64,000 nucleotides of DNA, taken from the NCBI RefSeq assembly GCF_000165425.1, contig NW_001799010.1, positions 1,739 through 65,738 on the forward strand, given 5' to 3'. Shown here piece after piece: positions 38,049 to 49,356 of this stretch (position 1 is the stretch's first letter; every line of letters begins with the position of its first letter). The DNA comes from Paramecium tetraurelia. Taxonomy: Eukaryota; Ciliophora; Oligohymenophorea; Peniculida; Parameciidae. The translations under genes and the position numbers were made by a program. The notes below the pieces were generated by a model. It made no database searches and was not told the origin of the DNA. It saw only the letters and a list, made by a program, of their open reading frames with translations.

Positions 38049-39613
38049 ATGAATCCTCTTCACAAAATATACTTGTAAGCCTTGATTAATCAATCGCAAC
38101 AAGAATCTTCTCAACAAGTGAAGTAGGAGGAGAATAGTTAGAAATAAAATGTGCAAGTATTTGAAAATATCAATATCTGTTTAGTATTTACAAAAACAGT
38201 AACTTTTGCAGATAATTCAACAATGTTAAACCTAGTACCAACCAATTTAGCAAGTTTCGTAAGATTTTAAAATATTCAAAAAGCAAGCCTCCAACTTTAA
38301 TTGAGGTTCAGAATTAGGTTACTTCTTACTTATAGAAAATCATTCTTCAGAAACAAACTATCAATTTAACAAACGTGTTAGATGTTCAATTACCGTATTT
38401 CCTGATTATTATGGGCAATCTCATAATATATGGATTGGAAAATTGCTCAGCAGACAAAGAAATCGTAACAGATCTGTTGTCACAGTATAAAGCCAACCCA
38501 TTAAAGATATCAATGAGTGGTTCTCTGTTCTAAACGATAGCTCTTCTCTTCCGTTCTGAACTCATTAATTATGATCAAAGTTCTAGATTATTATTATAAA
38601 AGGTACAAAATATCTTGCCAATTTTTTGCTTTTCAGAGATGACTTTTGTGACATCTTTTTCAATGCCCTCTATTGCTATCAAATATCGCAGGGTCAAACA
38701 GTAAGTCAGCAGATTGGATTTACTCAAATACATTAGATCATCAAGAAATAACAAGACGATGTCTGGACCACATTCACCTTCAAATTGCTAAGTCAATAAC
38801 AATAAAAGTTGACTAAGGATCAATTTTTAATGTAATTCAATAGATATACTCAATCTTTGAATAACTTTTTCACTAAAAGCAATTTAATAATGGATTTGGT
38901 TGCATAGAGTGTTAAGCAAACAGCCAAATTACATAACGATCAGATATTTTAGGAAGTACATTATTTAATTAACCACTAGTATTTACTTATAATGGGAAGC
39001 TTTAAGGCCACGACTCAGGATTTCTTAAAAAAGGCCACCTAGGTATTCTTTGAAGAGACAGCCGATTTAGATTTGCTTAAATTTAGTTCCAACACAATTA
39101 AAATCCATAAGCAAATGAATTGCTAGATTCTATTCATTTTGCCAATGCTCCTTTAATTGGAAAGTCATTATTTAGACCATATCATATAAAATGGATTTAC
39201 AGAAATGCAGGTCAAGAATAGTTCTAATTACTATTTGAAAATGATTGAAAAGCTGAAAAGCAAATGCGTTTACAATGGTGAAGAGGAATGCAATTGCAAA
39301 AAGTGTTAGTGGTATAAAATCACATTAATTTAATTAGCATAAGAAGAAATAGAAATTCAGCAAAAGAATCCCAAAAAAAGAAGAGAGAAGCTTTAGAGAA
39401 ATTAGGTCCCTTATAGGATGAGTTTGATAAACTCCAAAAAAAAGTAAGAGTCAAGAATAATCTAAGGTTAAACAACTAGAAACTGAGAATCAATACATGA
39501 CTTCCTTATTGTTTGATGTATTCAAACACCCTTCTGTTGAAAAAATAGCTTCTTAATTTCTCGAGCCCTTAACCAAAATAATTGCAGATTCAGACCCAAT
39601 TGACGAATGTTGA
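38049..39613 (+). CDS. hypothetical helical protein with CxCxxCxC cluster (479 aa)
   Basis: MNPLHKIYLQALINQSQQE leads into a helical protein: PPTLIEVQNQVTSYLQKIIL, PYFLIIMGNLIIYGLENCS, KYLANFLLFRDDFCDIFFNA. Near residue 400 it has EECNCKKCQC, a possible metal site, followed by a lysine-rich coiled coil and the tail LTKIIADSDPIDEC. Five introns (28, 25, 23, 26, 23 nt) leave 480 codons. Three of them need AAG acceptors. The repeated success of AAG acceptors in restoring frames is evidence for the model, but transcripts are needed to confirm. Family not recognised. Confidence 0.6.
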
Positions 39614-39702
39614 TGAATAATTAATTTCTAAATGTTTATTATGTTTGTATAAATTTCAAAAACTAACATAGTATATTGATTTTAATAGTTATATTATTAT
39701 AT

Positions 39703-40683
39703 TCACTTATTTTTGCCTTATATTTATTACTATTGCTATTGTCCCTCCTAGGCTTATTGAGCTTACAAGGCCTATTGCTCTTTTAAATAATTCATATAAT
39801 TAACACTCTCCAGCAATGGCTTAGGTATTTCACCATTAGCATTGGGAGGGTAGTAATCGTAATATGTATAAACAGATTCCGATTAAGGTTTAACCTCATC
39901 TGCTACATTTTTCTCTCCAAGTTCTTTTTTATGGTTCTATTATTTAGAGAACATGCTTACATTATTTTTAATATAATCAGTCAAACCAAACCCGAACATT
40001 TAAGATTAGCTCTCATCCATTTAATAGCCATCTACTTCTCCTTAAACTAAGAAATTAGGATCCACAGAAACTTATTAAGATTGATATTCTTCCACCAATG
40101 AGGTTGTTGATTATTGCTGCTCTCTTGAAGTAGTTTGATTGTACAGAGATTTTGATTAATGCAGAGAGTGTTGTAAATCAGATGAAACTGATTATTTTTC
40201 TGATTTCTCAGTTCGTGACACTTACTTCGCATTTTCTATTTTAGATGTTTACTTTTTTGGTTTAGGAGGCTTGGGCATCTCTTCTGGTTTGACTGGCTTA
40301 TAAAACTGTACTCCATCACAAACGTCAATTACATTTTATCGCTTTTTGGCTTCATTCTCATAATATTGATATCTTTCATCCATATTCATAATGATTTTTT
40401 ATTAAGGAGCTTCTATTGCCACAACCTGTTATTATTAGACTTCCTAGAAATCCTCTGAAACTTTTCGAGAAATTCGCTCTGTTGATGTTTTGGCTTTGGC
40501 AATAGGTTTTTGTTATGATGCTAGACTTATTTGTTTTGATAAATACAGCTTCTTTTTTATGCTGGACTTTTAGGCTTTGGTGGTACATACTAATCGATAA
40601 ATTTAATTAATTACCTTAACTGGTTTCGGTTACCTAGTATTAGCTTATAATTTAACTGCTTAAATGGAAAACTCTGGTAACAT
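39703..40683 (-). CDS. hypothetical, mostly disordered Gln/Pro/Lys-rich protein (310 aa)
   Basis: The start at 40683 is MLPEFSIQAV. Introns of 23 and 25 nt near the 5' end bring in the frame KSSIKKKLYLSKQISLASQQ, then VAIEAPQQKIIMNMDERY. Later parts have FYKPVKPEEMPKPPKPKKQ, a Ser/Gln-rich middle and ESVYTYYDYYPPNANGEIPK, ending in a poly-Gln tract encoded mainly by TAA/TAG. 311 codons in total. It could be a cytoskeletal linker, but no domain is recognisable. It converges with the gene ending at 39613. Confidence 0.6.
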
Positions 40684-41080
40684 TTATTATAAAATAATTA
40701 ATTCTTAATACAAATAATATTAAAGCCTTCTGGTATTATATACTTTCTCCTCAAATTTCTAAGAGGATGCTCAGAAAATACAATTTGGAAATTCAAATGC
40801 AAAAATAGCTATTTTACTATAATTTGAAAATTAAGATTATGTATTATAATTGCTTGAAATAATTCTATTATTATTTTTTTCATTTCATTTTTATCTTATA
40901 ATAGAATATTTTTTTATGAAGAATTAAATTTTTGATTTTTGTTTATTTTCTCGCGTAAAATAAATTTTAATATTGATTTAGTTATTAGTAGGCCTTAAAT
41001 AAAAAGTATTAATACTATTTTTCTTTATATTAAGTAAAATAATTTTTCTTACTCTATTTAAAATATTTAATATAAATAGA
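40684..41080. other. intergenic DNA
   Basis: Very AT-rich stretch with T- and A-runs between two divergently transcribed genes, so it probably carries both promoters. No specific site is identified. Confidence 0.4.
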
Positions 41081-41523
41081 ATGTCTAAATATAAGCAAAT
41101 AGTGATTAAGCTAAATTAGAAAATCTGGAAGCAATCCTGATTTTTCTCAGCCATTAATAATTATATTTAATCAATAATATAACTTTCATGATTAGTTTAT
41201 TAGTATTAAATAATTTGAGCAAGAAAGTGTACGAGATTAAGCTGAAACTATTCAAACTTTAGATCAATTTCTTAAAGCAAATGAAAGATTAGAGATCAAA
41301 ATAATTAGAGTCTAATAATCAGATGTTGAGGCATTAGTTATAAGTAGAGAAGTAATGATAAACTTTAAGTTTAGGTTTAAAGTTTATCATGAAATTAGGT
41401 GCTCAAATAGAATTAGATGATTGGCATTATAATAAATTTCTTTAGCAAATTATATAATAAAAATATCATACTCTTATAGAGCATATTAAATCATAGGGAT
41501 AAATACAAATATCCATCATTTGA
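41081..41523 (+). CDS. small coiled-coil protein, exon structure uncertain
   Basis: A convincing helical frame reads EQESVRDQAETIQTLDQFLK. After a 31-nt intron (GTAGAG...TTTAG) it reads LKFIMKLGAQIELDDWHYNK, then IQQKYHTLIEHIKSQ, stopping at TGA 41521-41523. How the ATG at 41081 (MSKYKQI) joins this frame is unclear; a 49-nt intron ending CAG works but would be long. The following 400 bases hold further protein-like pieces (ESNCKILVPELIIIARQKG) in another frame, so the gene may be longer or partly decayed. Confidence 0.4.
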
Positions 41524-41924
41524 TACAAGAATCATATTTTTTTTTAAATTAATGTTCAATATTTGCTGATTTCTTCTTATTAACTTGATGAGAAAATAAA
41601 AGTTGATTGCAAAAAAGTATTAGGATGAGAGCAACTGTAAAATTTTGGTTCCTGAATTGATTATTATAGCAAGATAAAAAGGATTAAAATATGAGTATCA
41701 CTATTTTAATATTACAATTTAAATTACATTTTGAAAGCACATTAAAGAGTAATGTAAAATTTAATTTCAATTATCAATCATGTAATTAAAAAGGCCTAAA
41801 GAACTGAATTATGGACAAGATAATTTATGAGTGTGATCAGTTCAATTCTAGAAGCATTAATTTGTTTCTAGAATGAAGTATAATTGAAGTTTGAAATGAT
41901 AATAATTCTAAAAATTATTAATTC

Positions 41925-42773
41925 ATGGAAGACATAAAATAGGTTCCGTCCTTTCTAATAAAATTGTACGAAATTCTTGAAGTAATTATAACCCGCTATT
42001 CTTGAGTCTGAATAAGCGGCGATATGTTGGAACAAGGAGGGAACAACATTTCAGATCCAAGACCCTGAGTTATTGACGGATCAAATTCTGCCACAATACT
42101 TCAAGCATCGCAATTACCAGAGTTTCTTGAGGTAGGGAATGAGTTAATCGGCTTAGGCAGCTTAATATGTATGGCTTTAAGAAATTGAAAAATAAATAAG
42201 GGAAGAATGAGTTCGTACATTAACAATTCAGAAGAGGAGTTAAGTATGAGTGACCTTATTAATCTAAGAAATAACTTACTAAAGATTAAGCGTCGAAATC
42301 AGGAGGATATAAAGCAGAGTTTGGAAACTCTGACCAAGGAATTCTAATCGGAATCATATTTAATTGAGCATGAGAAAATGAGAAGGCAGTTAATGCAGAT
42401 GCAGTAGGAGCAACAGAGAATATTGTATGAAATCAGATTCTAAATGGATCGCAATCGTAAATTGTAAAGAGAGACCCAGGATATCATCGATGTAAGTTAC
42501 TATAAATTGATGTAGAAAATAAACCAAATGAAAAACTATTCAGTGGCAAAGCTTAATAAACTCGTGCTTATCATATAGAAGTTGCCTCAGGATGCCCAAA
42601 TTAGCAAGATGGCTATGTTAAAGGATAAGATCTTACGAAAATTGGAAACGATTGAATAAGACAATTGTCAATTAAAAGATATCTCTTTTGATAAACAAGA
42701 ATCAAATAGTTATTATGAGCCAAATTTAACAGGAGTTAGAAGTCCTGCTGGATACTCACCTAAAACTAAATGA
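41925..42773 (+). CDS. heat-shock-factor-type DNA-binding protein 1 (249 aa)
   Basis: MEDIKQVPSFLIKLYEILE opens directly with an HSF winged-helix domain: ICWNKEGTTFQIQDPELL, ILPQYFKHRNYQSFLRQLNM, YGFKKLKNKQGKNEFVH, QQFRRGV. The YFKH...SF.RQLNMYGF recognition helix is nearly canonical. A coiled coil (EKMRRQLMQMQQEQQRILYE), probably for trimerisation, and a short Ser/Pro tail follow. Four introns (25, 25, 25, 24 nt) leave 250 codons. The first ends GAG and the third AAG. HSF proteins bind inverted nGAAn repeats and activate stress genes. This small version lacks an obvious activation domain. A second HSF-type gene lies at 61415. Confidence 0.88.
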
Positions 42774-43089
42774 AATTATATTTATTGATTCAAATACAAA
42801 TAAAAATAAGAAAATAAACTAAGGAAATTCTTCGCCAATTTTTTAACTTGAACTTAAAACAAAGAGGTGTATGTCCATTGAGTAGGGAACCCACTTTGTT
42901 TTAGCGGGGAGTAGGAGGATGGTTTAGTTTAAGAAATAAAATAATTAACGATTAATGAAATGTTTGAATAATAAAATGAGAAAATAACAGAGGTTAAATT
43001 TAGATTAGGTATGATGTTGAAGAGAGGCGATTGAAAATTTAGAAAAGTAAGGATTTTTGTTGAATTATTATTATAAACAATATAATTAA
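42774..43089. other. intergenic DNA containing a hairpin (42856-42902)
   Basis: The 316 bases between the HSF gene and the flippase gene are GC-richer than other spacers. Arm 42856-42864 (AAAACAAAG) pairs perfectly with 42894-42902 (CTTTGTTTT). One A-A mismatch inside is followed by two more G-C pairs, with a loop of about 23 bases. It could be a small RNA ending in the T run, or a regulatory element. No known RNA family is recognised. Confidence 0.35.
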
Positions 43090-46000
43090 ATGTTTTGGTC
43101 TAAGCGACCCGAAACTTTCAATGCTCCTCGTCAATTTGTAGGGAATTTTAAATGCGAAAGGAATTTATAAGAATTAGAGGAATTTCCATCGAATTTCATC
43201 AAAACATCAAGGTAAGCAATCATGTGAAGTGTAGATATAATGTGGTAACTTTTCTACCGAAATCGTTACTCCTTCAATTTACTCGATATGCGAACATCTA
43301 CTTTTTGTGCATAGCAATTATTTAATGTATTCCAGTGCTTTCAACCCTAAACCCTTTCAGTGCAATAGCCCCTTTGGTTTTTGTGTTAGGTTTATCTATG
43401 GCTCGAGAAGGTATTAAAAATGAGATCAAATTTTAGGGTGGGAAGACTACGGACGTCACGTATCGGACAATGAAGTAAACTCGACGGAATGTATAATCTT
43501 GAAATCGAGAGTGCCGACAAAGTAATGAAATAACACAATAGATAGTTCAACTTGGGCGGAATTATCTGTGGGGGATTATGTGTTGGTGAAGTAGGACGAG
43601 AGTTTTCCTGCTGATCTCATAGTGCTTTCAAGTGCAATTCCAAGCGGGGCTTGTTACATCGAGACATCCTCTTTGGATGGAGAGAAAAATTTGAAACCAA
43701 AGAGTGCCATTTTGGAGAGTCAATAACTGTATCAGGAAATGGCAAATTATAATGAAGATGCTATACGTGTGGAAGCATAGGTTCCTACTTAAAATCTTTA
43801 TGAATTGGATGCTTCCTTGTTTTTGCCAATTGGTAATGGTTAGTAGAAAAAGTTTTAGTTAACAGCTAAGTAGTTATTGTTAAGAGGTGCATTCCTCAGA
43901 AATACTGAATGGATTATAGGGTTAGTTGTTTATACAGGATAGGACACTAAGATCATGAGGAATGCTGATGCCTCAAGAATAAAGTCAAGTGAAATAGAAA
44001 GAATTATGAACATTCTCATTTTGGGGATTCTAGTGGTGCAAATCACTTTGTCAATCATCACAGCTTCCTTTTCATCAGCTTGGCTCCATAATTATGGAAG
44101 CGACAGTTGGTATTTGGAATATACTGACTTTTAACCGAACTTGCTCAGTTTTTATGCGTTTTTCAGTTATATTTTATTATATAATACAATGATTCCTATA
44201 TCATTGATAGTTAGTTTGGAATTCGTTAAAGTGTTCCAAGCTTACTTTATTGAATAAGACGAGGAGATGTATGTAGCTCAGAGGAACAAATTCGCTAAAG
44301 TGTAAACTACAACCATTAATGAAGAGTTAGGACAAGTGGAATATATCTTCTCTGACAAAACTGGAACTTTGACCTGCAATCAAATGGAATTCAAATATTG
44401 TATTATTGGCAACGTACTCTACGGCAAGGATCAATCCAACACAAACAATCCAGTATATAATGTAGATCTAAAAAGACAGCAAACCGCTAAAGTACATCCT
44501 GAAAGTGAGGTGTTCCAGCATTCAGTCTTCAATTTCCAAGATGCTGAATTGAGTGATATTCTAAAAGGCGAGGGATCCACAGGTGACATGCCAGTACATC
44601 TTAGAATTGCATCCCAAGACGGTAAATAATAGGTGACTCTTTCTAATCAGCGAGATTTAATACAAGAATACTTGTTCTTGCTCTCCTCAGCTCATGAGTG
44701 CATTATCCAATACGACAAGAATTAAAATGCTTCCTATCAAGGACCGTCTCCAGATGAGATCACTCTTGTAGATGCAGCAGCTAGATTAGGATTTCAATTC
44801 ACTGGATCCTCAGCTAGTGAGTAATGTTTCAAGATTTTGGGCAAAGAAAAAAAAGTCAAATTGCTCAAATCCTTTGAATTTGATTCCACTCGAAAGCGAA
44901 TGAGTGTTATAATCGATGACAATGGAATCATCAAATTATATATCAAAGGAGCAGACAATATCATCAAAGATAGACTATTGCCTAATCAACCATTTCTGAA
45001 TGAGATTATCAATTATTTAGATGACTTTAGTAAAATTGGGTTGAGATGTCTACTCATGGCTTCAAGAGTGCTGTCTCATTAAGAATACCAAGATTTCGAT
45101 CATGCCTATAATAATTTACCAGATAATGAAACTAGAGCTAATGAATTAGGTAATTTTGCATTACAAAATAGAAAAACTAACAAGTAACTTGGAAAAATAA
45201 CTCACTTTATTGGGAGCTTCTGCAGTTGAAGATAAACTATAGCCTTTAGTCCCAGAGACGATTGCTGACTTATTAAAAGCTAACATAAAGGTGTGGATGT
45301 TAACAGGGGATAAACTAGAGACAGCAGAGAATATTGCCAAGAGTTGCAGATTGATCTAAGGAGATTTCACAGTGATGCGATTGTCAGTGCCCACTGTGGA
45401 GGAATGTAAAAAGAAATTAGGAGATATCCAAGATACTTATGATCTATGTATAAAAGAGAATAGAAAAAAAGTATTCAAACATCTTATTGTAGTCAATAGT
45501 AGTTGAAGGAGCCTCCCTATAGTTTGTAATAGATAACGAAGATTTAGCCTAGGCCTTTGTTAGTATGGCAAAGGATTGTGAAAGTATTGTGTGTTGCAGA
45601 GTAACCCCTAAGTAGAAGGCTGATGTGGTCAGATTGATTAAAGACAGATTGAACAAGATCACTTTGGCCATTGGAGATGGAGCCAACGATGTCAATATGA
45701 TTCAGGCTGCACATATTGGAGTTGGTCTTTATGGAAATGAAGGAATGAGGGCAGTTTAAAGTAGTGATTTTGCTTTGGGAGAATTCAGATGTTTATGGAG
45801 GTTATTATTGGTGCATGGACATTGGAATTACATTAGAATTGCAGAGATGGTACTGTATTTCTTTTACAAAAACATGATATTCACCGTACCCCAATTCTTC
45901 TTTTCCTATTTCTGTGCCTTCTCAGGGTAGTCTTTCTTTGATGATTGGTACATCACTTTCTATAATCTTATCTTTACAGCACTGCCACTGATTATGAGAG

Positions 46001-46758
46001 GCACATTTGATTAGGATATCAATTATAGATAATATTGCCAATATGACTCAAAGGAAGAGGTAGCTAATGTGCAAAAGAAACAGGAATAATACTTAAGACT
46101 CAAGTTTCCAAGTCTCTATTACGTTGGACAAAATAAAACTATTTTCACCATCCCTAATTATTTACTTTGGGCTTTCAATGGCTTGGTTCATGGAATGATC
46201 ATATTTTTCTTTGTACTTTGGATCATGGACTTTGAGATCGTCTAAAATTCAGGAGAATCAAGTGGTTTGGCTCCCTTCTCATTGACTGTCTATTCCTGCA
46301 TCATTTTAGTAAACTTATTTATATTATTTTAGATTGCCGATCTTAAAATAGCTATTCACACTAAATTCTGGACTTGGTTTAATTTTATTTGTATCACCTT
46401 TCTGTCTCTTCTACTTTACATCCTATACGTGATCATTTCGAATTTCTGGCCTGGAACTCTGATGGAATATACTCCATTCACAATGGTTGGCACTCCTCAC
46501 TTCTGGTTGAGTTTATTGCTAATAGGGGCTATAATAGGAGGACTGGAAGCCATATAGGCTGAATTCATAAGGGAATTCTTTACTGATCCAGCTACAGAGA
46601 TGTTAAACAAAATTAAAGTCTTTGAACATAATCTCAATAAGTGGGTAGAAAACTAGGAGAAAATTGCAAGACAAGATTCATTTTGGGCTGGAATTTACAA
46701 ATAAAAGGAGGCTGTTGAGGAGTAAGAGCTAGTGCGATTTAGTGGATCATAACAATGA
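43090..46758 (+). CDS. P4-type ATPase, phospholipid flippase (1183 aa)
   Basis: [19 protein letters not shown] leads to TM1-2 ([20 protein letters not shown]) and the P4 signature [17 protein letters not shown]. It continues with [11 protein letters not shown] in the actuator region, PISL in TM4, and the catalytic DKTGTLT with the phosphorylated Asp codon at 44354-44356. KGADNII, the nucleotide loop [15 protein letters not shown] and the hinge [16 protein letters not shown] follow, then six C-terminal helices. Five introns (22-26 nt) leave 1184 codons, a normal length. The enzyme flips aminophospholipids toward the cytosolic leaflet using ATP, usually with a Cdc50 partner, which is not in this window. 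All catalytic motifs are intact. Confidence 0.95.
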
Positions 46759-47061
46759 ATAATACATTCTATATATCTATAAAAACATATGTTATTAATT
46801 TGTAATTCAATTTTTTAGATTGTGTAATAGATATTAAGTATTCTGGAATTAAAATGAACTGTGGAATGGATTCAAACTATTTTATTAGTTAGTTTCATAA
46901 AATACTACTAAAAAAAATACAATAAAATACAATAACATCAAGTAATTATTAATAGTTTTCCATTTCTTGAGATTCCCTTATTATCTAAATTATATCAAAA
47001 ATCCAAAACAACAACTTTTTAGTGATTTTCAATTAGATGTTGATATTATTTTTATAAATAA
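46759..47061. other. intergenic DNA
   Basis: Three hundred AT-rich bases between co-oriented genes. No feature seen apart from A-runs near 47070. Confidence 0.4.
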
Positions 47062-49339
47062 ATGCATAAAAAAAAAATAAAAAGAACCGATCTTTAATCG
47101 GCTCCTGACATTATTAAGACTAGACACAGACCTACAAATCATCTGGAAATAGAAAATCTAGTAATGCAAGATATGCGTAAGAAAATATTGAATGATGAAA
47201 TGAATACTCTACAGTTTTATGATATAGTTATACCTGATTAGGATGAGATGATTACTTCGCTTAAAGATACAACAAAGAAACCGATTAAGCTTCACTAGAA
47301 AGTTCATAGAACTGATTTAGAAAAAAAGTTGAGAGCGCGATTGTCAAATGAGGCTGGTGCCAAATTATTGTTACAAGAAATGTAAATGACTATGATATTC
47401 GAGTTATGAGAAACTTGAAGAAGACCCTGAGAATCACTCGACGACTGTCCGTAAAAAGTTGCACCAGGAGGAGCAATTTAAAGCAAATCAATAATATAAA
47501 GCAGAAAGTGATGATTAATTGGTAGCCAATTTGGATACTTGGTATAAAGGCGTTAAAAAGAGATAGAAAGAAGAGCAAGATAAATTGAAATAGGAATAGG
47601 AGAAAGAAAGTATCACAATGAGTTTAATTGTTAGGACTTGCTAAAATACAATTGTAGGAGAAGTCGCAATCATTGCAAGCAATGAGGAGAGGCGGCTTGA
47701 ATGACAGGTCAAAAGCTATGTAAGGAATGCCAGCCTTTCCAAAATTAATTGTTGAGTCTGCCAAGTCTGAAGGAGAACCGAGTGCTTTTAGATAGAAATT
47801 GATGGGATCCTTGCAAAAGATCTCAGCCATCAAAAAAATTGAGATGCTTCATCAAGATCAGACTCTAATCAAATAGTTGGATAAGTATATGCAGTAGGGT
47901 TCTACTTTGACACAACAGGAATTAGCATAGATTGAATTAGCAAGAGCAAAACAATAGGGAGACGAAAAGCAAGATGGGACTCTGATATTCGATTATACTG
48001 TTGAAGGTTTGAAAAATAGTTTACATACATTAATTAAGATGCAATTGGTTCAATTTTAAAATGCGAGTGACCGAGCATTATTTTATGAGAAATAAACAAA
48101 TCAGATTTTATTATCAATCAATTCCAGACTGGAGAGACAAAAAAATACTGTAAAAAAGAATGAGAAAGACCTTGAAACCTTGAGAATGGAGAATCATGAC
48201 ATTCATAAAAAGTTAAGAGCCATATAAGATTTCGTAAATATGTAATTTAATTGTAGATGAAAGAAAGATAGGAGGAATTGAGAGGAATCAATAAGAAACC
48301 ATAATAGGCTTCTAATTCACCCAATATTAAAAATAATGCTAGTTAGGTTGACAATTATATGGTAATTGCAGTGAAGTAGAATGAATTGGAAAGTTAGATT
48401 GATTAAATGAAAGATAATTACAGCAAGTTCTAATAATAGATGAAGTTGAATTCAATTTAGATTGAAAAACTAGAATAGGAGAACTCAAAATTGAATAAGA
48501 ACAATAAAGCATTGTTGAAATCAATTTAAGGATTCTTGTTAGAATTACTTAAAATTGGTTTGGATTGTAGATCCTAAGGACTGTCTTGGATAATTAAAGC
48601 GGTTTGGGATTCAGGAGAGAAGATTGCAGAAGCAAGTTTCCCTCCATATTTGGATAGCAAGGCTAGGGACTTCTTAATTATTAAAACCAGGAAGACAATT
48701 GAACTGAATGATTTATTTAAAAAGGCTCATTAATTGTTCAGCAATTACAGAGAAGCTTCAATTGATACAGGAAACAATTCGATAGTGTCTCTATTATCCA
48801 AAAATCACTTTTCTTAGATTGATTCATTGGACATAAAGAAATAGCATATAGAATAGATTAAATAGAAGTAAGAGTCTTAAGTAACCCTACTTGTACAAGG
48901 ATTAAGTGAGACAGAACATAAGCTGATTCAATCCACTCTTATCCATATATTTTAGAGCAAAGAGACCTTAAATGATATTATTTACAATGAAGCTTAGAGG
49001 AGGATAGCAAAGATGTTTAAAACTGAAGCGAATTAGGAATAATCGATTGTGTTTACTGAGATCAATAACTTTGAGAAGGACAAATTGATAAAGGAGTACC
49101 AATAGATACAAAAAGATATAGAGGTGAAGGAGGGACAGTTTAGGAAGTTTGAGGAAGCTGAGTTGCAAAGGTTAGTTAAGGAGATTGATTACAAGAACTA
49201 CTTGGCGAGGTATATGAGTATGAAATATTATAGATTTAATGTTGAAGCATTGTAAGTGTTGGCTGCATTGTTCGGATACACGAGGGCTGAAAGGGAATTA
49301 ATAAAATATGGTATGATGCACAAAATGTTTAATAATTGA
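47062..49339 (+). CDS. coiled-coil protein of unknown function (734 aa)
   Basis: MHKKKIKRTDLQSAPDIIKT begins a mainly alpha-helical protein. Introns of 22 (ends GAG), 28 and 23 nt leave 735 codons. Middle coiled coils include SRLERQKNTVKKNEKDLETL. A more globular part follows with LLELLKIGLDCRSQGLSWII and ASFPPYLDSKARDFLIIKTR, and the tail is FGYTRAERELIKYGMMHKMF. The combination of long coiled coil and one conserved-looking globular block suggests a cilium or basal-body structural protein, but no family is identified. It ends only 17 bp before the next gene. Confidence 0.7.
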
Positions 49340-49356
49340 TTAATTAATTTATTGAG

